Positions 60,835 through 64,000 of a stretch of DNA of 64,000 nucleotides are shown one piece after another. Location: assembly GCA_902781515.1 (NCBI GenBank), contig CACZJU010000008.1:28756-92755 (forward strand), read 5' to 3'. Source of the DNA: an uncultured Bacteroidales bacterium (GTDB taxonomy: Bacteria; Bacteroidota; Bacteroidia; Bacteroidales; Bacteroidaceae). Numbering within the stretch: position 1 is the stretch's first letter; the number at the start of each line of letters is the position of its first letter. Both the position numbers and the translations under genes were made by a program. Under the pieces are notes generated by a model. The model had not been told where the DNA came from, ran no database searches, and saw only the letters and a list, made by a program, of their open reading frames with translations.

Positions 60835-61293
60835 TATGTTGATTCCGTACGCCTGCTTCACTTCACTCATCACGAAAGTGCTTTCCAGCGAGGCCAGCGA
60901 CTCTATGGTGCCCAGTTTGTTCAGCACCAGTTGCTGGTATTCGTGCATATCGGCTACGCGAATCTTCAACAGATAGTCGTAGGTTCCTGAGGTGTTGTAG
61001 CACTCTATAACCTCGGGAATGTGCTGGATGCGACGCTGGAAATCCTCACCAATCTCGCGGTTTATCTGCTTCAACTTCACTTTTACGAATACGAGCAGTC
61101 CTTTTCCCAGACGCTCAGGGTCGAGTACGGCTACATACTTCTTTATATATCCGTTGCGTTCGAGTCGTTTCTGGCGTTCGAATACGGGTGTGGGAGTCAA
61201 ATGAACGGCATCTGCCAGCTCTTTTGTAGTTAACTTTGCATTCTTCTGAAGGGTGCGAAGTATCTGATAATCAGTCTCATCCGGTGTGTACAT
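60832..61293 (-). CDS. Lrp/AsnC-family transcription regulator
   Basis: A 153-residue feast-famine regulator. The N-terminal winged HTH reads DETDYQILRTLQKNAKLTTKELADAVHLTPTPVFERQKRLERNGYIKKYVAVLDPERLG and the C-terminal RAM ligand-binding domain contains FVKVKLKQINREIGEDFQRRIQHIPEVIECYNTSGTYDYLLKIRVADMHEYQQLVLNKLG. It is divergent from metY across 190 bp, so it probably regulates metY and perhaps cysK in response to an amino acid such as methionine or leucine (inference from position). Confidence 0.92.
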   Translation of the reverse strand: MYTPDETDYQILRTLQKNAKLTTKELADAVHLTPTPVFERQKRLERNGYIKKYVAVLDPERLGKGLLVFVKVKLKQINREIGEDFQRRIQHIPEVIECYNTSGTYDYLLKIRVADMHEYQQLVLNKLGTIESLASLESTFVMSEVKQAYGINI

Positions 61294-61393
61294 AGAATAT
61301 TATTCTTTTGAAGGTTTGTTTTATAGGTGTTTGCAGAATAAAGTGTCAGTTGAATGCACAAAATTAGGTATATCTTCTGGAATAAGCAAAAGA

Positions 61394-61427
61394 TTTGGAG
61401 GATATTTCTAAAAGTCCGTAACTTTGC
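61394..61427 (+). promoter_or_regulatory. promoter of metY
   Basis: TTTG (61394-61397) and TAACTTTGC (61419-61427) are 21 bases apart, a full match to the Bacteroidetes consensus; the ATG is at 61484. The divergent Lrp gene lies on the other side, so regulator sites are expected around it, but no clear Lrp-type palindrome was picked out by eye. Confidence 0.75.
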
Positions 61428-61483
61428 AGTGCGAAACTTAACGAAATGATAGATTAAATAATAGATAATAAATAAATAGAATT

Positions 61484-62770
61484 ATGGCACAGGAAAGAAA
61501 TTACAGATTCGAGACTTTGCAACTCCATGTAGGACAAGAGCAAGCAGACCCCACGACTGACTCTCGTGCAGTTCCCATCTATCAGACTACAAGTTACGTG
61601 TTCCGTAACTCGCAGCACGCAGCCGACCGTTTCGGTCTTCGCGATGCAGGTAACATCTACGGTCGCCTGACAAACTCTACTCAAGGTGTGTTCGAAGACC
61701 GCGTTGCCGCGCTTGAGGGAGGTGTGGCTGGTTTGGCTGTTGCCAGTGGTGCGGCTGCCATCACCTATGCTCTCCAGAACATTGCCCAAGCTGGTGACCA
61801 CATCGTGGCTGCAGACAACTTGTATGGTGGTTCCTATAACTTGATTACGCACACGCTGAAGACACAGGGTGTCGAGAATACCATTGTGAATGTCAACGAC
61901 CTGCAGGCACTTGAAGATGCTATCCGTCCCAACACGAAGGTGATTTATGCCGAGGCGTTTGGAAATCCCAATTCCGATGTGTTGGATATCGAAGGTGTGG
62001 CTGCTGTGGCTCATCGTCACGGACTGCCCCTCATCGTTGACAACACGTTTGGTACTCCCTATCTGATTCGTCCGCTTGAGCACGGAGCAGACATTGTGGT
62101 ACATTCTGCCACAAAGTTTTTGGGCGGTCACGGTTCATCGCTGGGCGGTGTGATTGTTGACGGAGGTAAATTCGATTGGAAAGCCAACCCTGACAAGTTC
62201 CCCTCCTTAGCGAAGCCAGAGCCCTCATATCATGGGGCAGTGTTTGCCGATGTGGCTGGTGCAGCGGCTTTTGTGACTCGCATCCGTGCCGTCATCCTGC
62301 GCGATACGGGTGCTGCCATTTCGCCCTTCAATGCGTGGATTCTCTTGCAGGGAGTGGAAACATTGAGTCTGCGTGTTGAACGTCACATCGAGAACACACT
62401 GAAGGTTGTTGAGTTCCTGAAGAACCATCCGAAGGTGTCTAAGGTGAATCATCCTTCGCTTGAGAGCCACCACGACCACCATCTCTACCAGAAGTATTTC
62501 CCCAACGGCGGAGGCTCGATTTTCACCTTCGAAATCAAGGGTGGACAGGAAGAAGCTTGGAAGTTCATCGATAGATTGCAGATTTTCTCGTTACTGGCTA
62601 ACGTTGCCGATGTGAAGAGTCTTGTGATTCATCCCTACACGACTACTCACTCGCAGCTCTCGCCCGAAGAACTTGCCGAGCAGCACATTACTCCCTCCAC
62701 CATTCGTTTGTCGATTGGTACCGAACACATCGACGATATTCTGGAAGACCTAAGTCAGGCACTTAATTAA
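61484..62770 (+). CDS. metY: O-acetylhomoserine aminocarboxypropyltransferase (sulfhydrylase)
   Basis: MetY is a PLP enzyme that makes homocysteine from O-acetylhomoserine and sulfide, or cysteine from O-acetylserine. The 428-residue length distinguishes it from the shorter MetB/MetC. Motifs: YRFETLQLHVGQEQADPTTDSRAVPIYQTTSYVF, YGRLTNSTQGVFEDRVAALEGG, ASGAAAITYALQNIAQAGDHIVA and the PLP lysine in VHSATKFLGGHGSSLGG. cysK follows 97 bp downstream with its own promoter. The N-terminal MAQERNYRFETLQLH is standard for the family, supporting the start. Confidence 0.95.
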   Translation: MAQERNYRFETLQLHVGQEQADPTTDSRAVPIYQTTSYVFRNSQHAADRFGLRDAGNIYGRLTNSTQGVFEDRVAALEGGVAGLAVASGAAAITYALQNIAQAGDHIVAADNLYGGSYNLITHTLKTQGVENTIVNVNDLQALEDAIRPNTKVIYAEAFGNPNSDVLDIEGVAAVAHRHGLPLIVDNTFGTPYLIRPLEHGADIVVHSATKFLGGHGSSLGGVIVDGGKFDWKANPDKFPSLAKPEPSYHGAVFADVAGAAAFVTRIRAVILRDTGAAISPFNAWILLQGVETLSLRVERHIENTLKVVEFLKNHPKVSKVNHPSLESHHDHHLYQKYFPNGGGSIFTFEIKGGQEEAWKFIDRLQIFSLLANVADVKSLVIHPYTTTHSQLSPEELAEQHITPSTIRLSIGTEHIDDILEDLSQALN

Positions 62771-62796
62771 TTACGAATTAAGAATTAAGAATTAAG
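62768..62796. repeat. AATTAAG tandem microrepeat
   Basis: ACGAATTAAGAATTAAGAATTAAGATT: 7-bp units right after the metY stop. A second one, AACCGTAA units, occupies 62822-62864 just before the cysK ATG. Confidence 0.7.
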
Positions 62797-62805
62797 ATTT
62801 ATTTG

Positions 62806-62814
62806 TAACTTTGC
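62806..62814 (+). promoter_or_regulatory. -7 promoter element of cysK
   Basis: TAACTTTGC 52 bases upstream of the cysK ATG; the leader consists almost wholly of AACCGTAA microrepeats. Confidence 0.6.
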
Positions 62815-62866
62815 AAACTGCTAACCGCAAAACCGTAAAACCGTAAAACCTCAAAACCGTAAAATT

Positions 62867-63814
62867 ATGGCACAGATAGCACAACAGTTGACCGACCTTA
62901 TCGGCAACACTCCCCTACTCCAACTCAACAAGTTTTCAAAAGCTAAAGGTGTTGATACACCCGTAATAGCCAAAGTAGAGTTCTTCAATCCAGGCGGAAG
63001 CGTAAAGGACCGCATAGCCTTTGCTATGATAGAAGATGCTGAGGCAAAGGGAATCCTGAAGCCCGGAGCCACCATCATTGAGCCTACAAGCGGCAATACT
63101 GGTGTGGGACTGGCACTCGTAAGCGCCGTTCGTGGCTACCACCTCATCCTGACGATGCCCGACACCATGAGCATCGAGCGCCGCAACCTTGTGAAGGCCT
63201 ATGGAGCCGAGGTTCGTCTGACTCCCGGCAAGGACGGAATGTCCGGCGCGATACGTGAGGCAGAAGCTCTTCGCAACTCCATTCCAGGCTCTGTCATTCT
63301 GCAGCAGTTCGAGAATCAGGCAAATCCCACCAAGCACTATCAGACTACAGGTGAGGAAATATGGAAACAGACCGATGGATTGGTCGATATCTTTGTAGCC
63401 GGTGTAGGTACTGGCGGCACCATTTCCGGCGTTGGTCGCAGACTTAAGGAGCACAATCCCAACGTTAAGATTATCGCCGTAGAACCAAAGTCGTCGGCAG
63501 TATTGAACGGTCAGCCTTCAGGCCCTCATAAGATTCAGGGCATCGGAGCAGGTTTTATTCCAAAAACCTACGATTCCAACGTGATAGACGAGGTCTTTGA
63601 CGTAGAAAACGATGATGCCATCCGCACAGGTCGCGAGATTGCCCAGTCAGAAGGCTTGCTTGTCGGCATATCTGCAGGCGCTGCCCTGTTCGCAGCCACA
63701 GAGATTGCCAAGCGTCCAGAAAACAAAGGCAAACGCGTAGTAGTCCTGCTGCCCGACACAGGCGAGCGCTACCTCTCCACCGTCCTGTACGCCTTCGAGG
63801 AATATCCCCTCTAA
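62867..63814 (+). CDS. cysK: cysteine synthase A
   Basis: CysK makes cysteine from O-acetylserine and sulfide with PLP. The 315-residue protein has LTDLIGNTPLLQLNKF, the PLP lysine in FNPGGSVKDRIAFAMI, EPTSGNTGVGLALVSA (substrate loop), FVAGVGTGGTISGVGR (phosphate binding) and EGLLVGISAGAALFA. The MAQIAQQLTDLIGNTP start fits the family. Together with metY it forms a sulfur-assimilation pair under the likely control of the Lrp-type regulator. Confidence 0.97.
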   Translation: MAQIAQQLTDLIGNTPLLQLNKFSKAKGVDTPVIAKVEFFNPGGSVKDRIAFAMIEDAEAKGILKPGATIIEPTSGNTGVGLALVSAVRGYHLILTMPDTMSIERRNLVKAYGAEVRLTPGKDGMSGAIREAEALRNSIPGSVILQQFENQANPTKHYQTTGEEIWKQTDGLVDIFVAGVGTGGTISGVGRRLKEHNPNVKIIAVEPKSSAVLNGQPSGPHKIQGIGAGFIPKTYDSNVIDEVFDVENDDAIRTGREIAQSEGLLVGISAGAALFAATEIAKRPENKGKRVVVLLPDTGERYLSTVLYAFEEYPL

Positions 63815-63903
63815 GAGTATTATCAGCTTTGTATATGTACGATTGCTTAAGGTAGTAGTTTAGTCCTTAAAAATAAATTCGTAATATCTTAGCCAAGTAA
63901 AGC

Positions 63904-63942
63904 AAACCGCACCTGCCACCAGCGAAGTGACAAGTGCGGTTT
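63904..63942. terminator. terminator after cysK
   Basis: AAACCGCAC and GTGCGGTTT form a perfect 9-bp stem with a 21-base loop, followed by ATCTTT, about 90 bp after cysK. It lies between cysK and a probable minus-strand gene, so it may serve both. Confidence 0.7.
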
Positions 63943-63972
63943 ATCTTTCCGCCCAAGTAACAAAACTCCTAA

Positions 63973-64000
63973 TCAGAAGCAGAGGCCGAGGTTGACGGCG
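63973..64000 (-). CDS. possible C-terminal end of a minus-strand gene, perhaps an outer-membrane barrel
   Basis: On the minus strand the edge reads ...A-V-N-L-G-L-C-F, then TGA at 63975-63973. A final beta strand ending in an aromatic residue would suit a Bacteroidetes outer-membrane protein, and the terminator just after it supports a gene end. Only eight residues are visible, so this is tentative. Confidence 0.35.

Overview
The window looks like a chromosome segment of a Prevotella-like member of the Bacteroidales, probably a gut or rumen organism. The evidence is the recurring TAnnTTTGC promoter motif of this phylum, weak Shine-Dalgarno signals, a trpBEGDCFA operon order, families largely restricted to Bacteroidetes (DUF3098, DUF4294), a meso-diaminopimelate dehydrogenase, a succinate CoA-transferase and a secreted esterase-xylanase. 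No rRNA, tRNA, CRISPR array, transposase or prophage gene was found.

Layout. 1-4.7 kb: a c-type cytochrome and porin cluster (di-heme oxidoreductase tail, porin, CxxCH lipoprotein), a Rid-family protein and a compact ResB-CcsA fusion. 4.7-11.3 kb: the complete tryptophan operon on the minus strand. It is preceded by a leader peptide with three consecutive Trp codons, a terminator-like hairpin and a matching promoter, so attenuation is likely. 11.4-17.1 kb: comM, then folK-queA-truB-uppP-DUF3098-ftsX. 17.2-21.6 kb: succinate CoA-transferase, pyrH, birA, a small esterase and a Nudix hydrolase. 21.7-24.4 kb: a small A+T-richer island with a Vsr nuclease, an orphan protein, an HNH nuclease and an Abi/HEPN protein. 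24.4-25.2 kb: a gene-free stretch full of palindromes. 25.2-30.2 kb: alanine dehydrogenase, inositol-phosphatase, TatD, exported PepC-like peptidase and ddh. 30.3-38.1 kb: an operon of eight exported proteins of unknown function. 38.2-40.1 kb: a DUF4294 gene, a second palindrome-rich region and an SpoU methyltransferase. 40.1-40.5 kb: a cluster of DnaA-box-like sequences that may be the chromosomal origin. 40.5-64 kb: nadA, a CPA2 antiporter, a SIMPL protein, a two-gene xylan operon, a HAD-thioesterase fusion, a PBP4-type peptidase, nadB, TrkH, a radical SAM enzyme, an HhH outer-membrane protein with a secreted nuclease, lgt, ychF, an Lrp regulator, metY and cysK.

The most unusual material is non-coding. 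(i) Three arrays of about 14-bp palindromes spaced 22-23 bp apart have arm sequences that change from unit to unit while staying self-complementary. They lie beside palindromes centred on AATT and beside inverted repeats whose arms are tandem 7- or 8-mers. (ii) A G/C-rich inverted-repeat element of about 110 bp appears to supply the start of Lgt, the tail of BirA and the stop of YchF. (iii) Tandem 7-9-bp A+T-rich microrepeats occur between genes and also in frame inside signal peptides and protein loops.

Functional links: CcsA-type heme attachment could serve the CxxCH lipoprotein and the di-heme enzyme; nadA and nadB together make quinolinate; the Lrp regulator is divergent from metY, which is followed by cysK; the esterase-GH10 and GH43 enzymes would act together on arabinoxylan.
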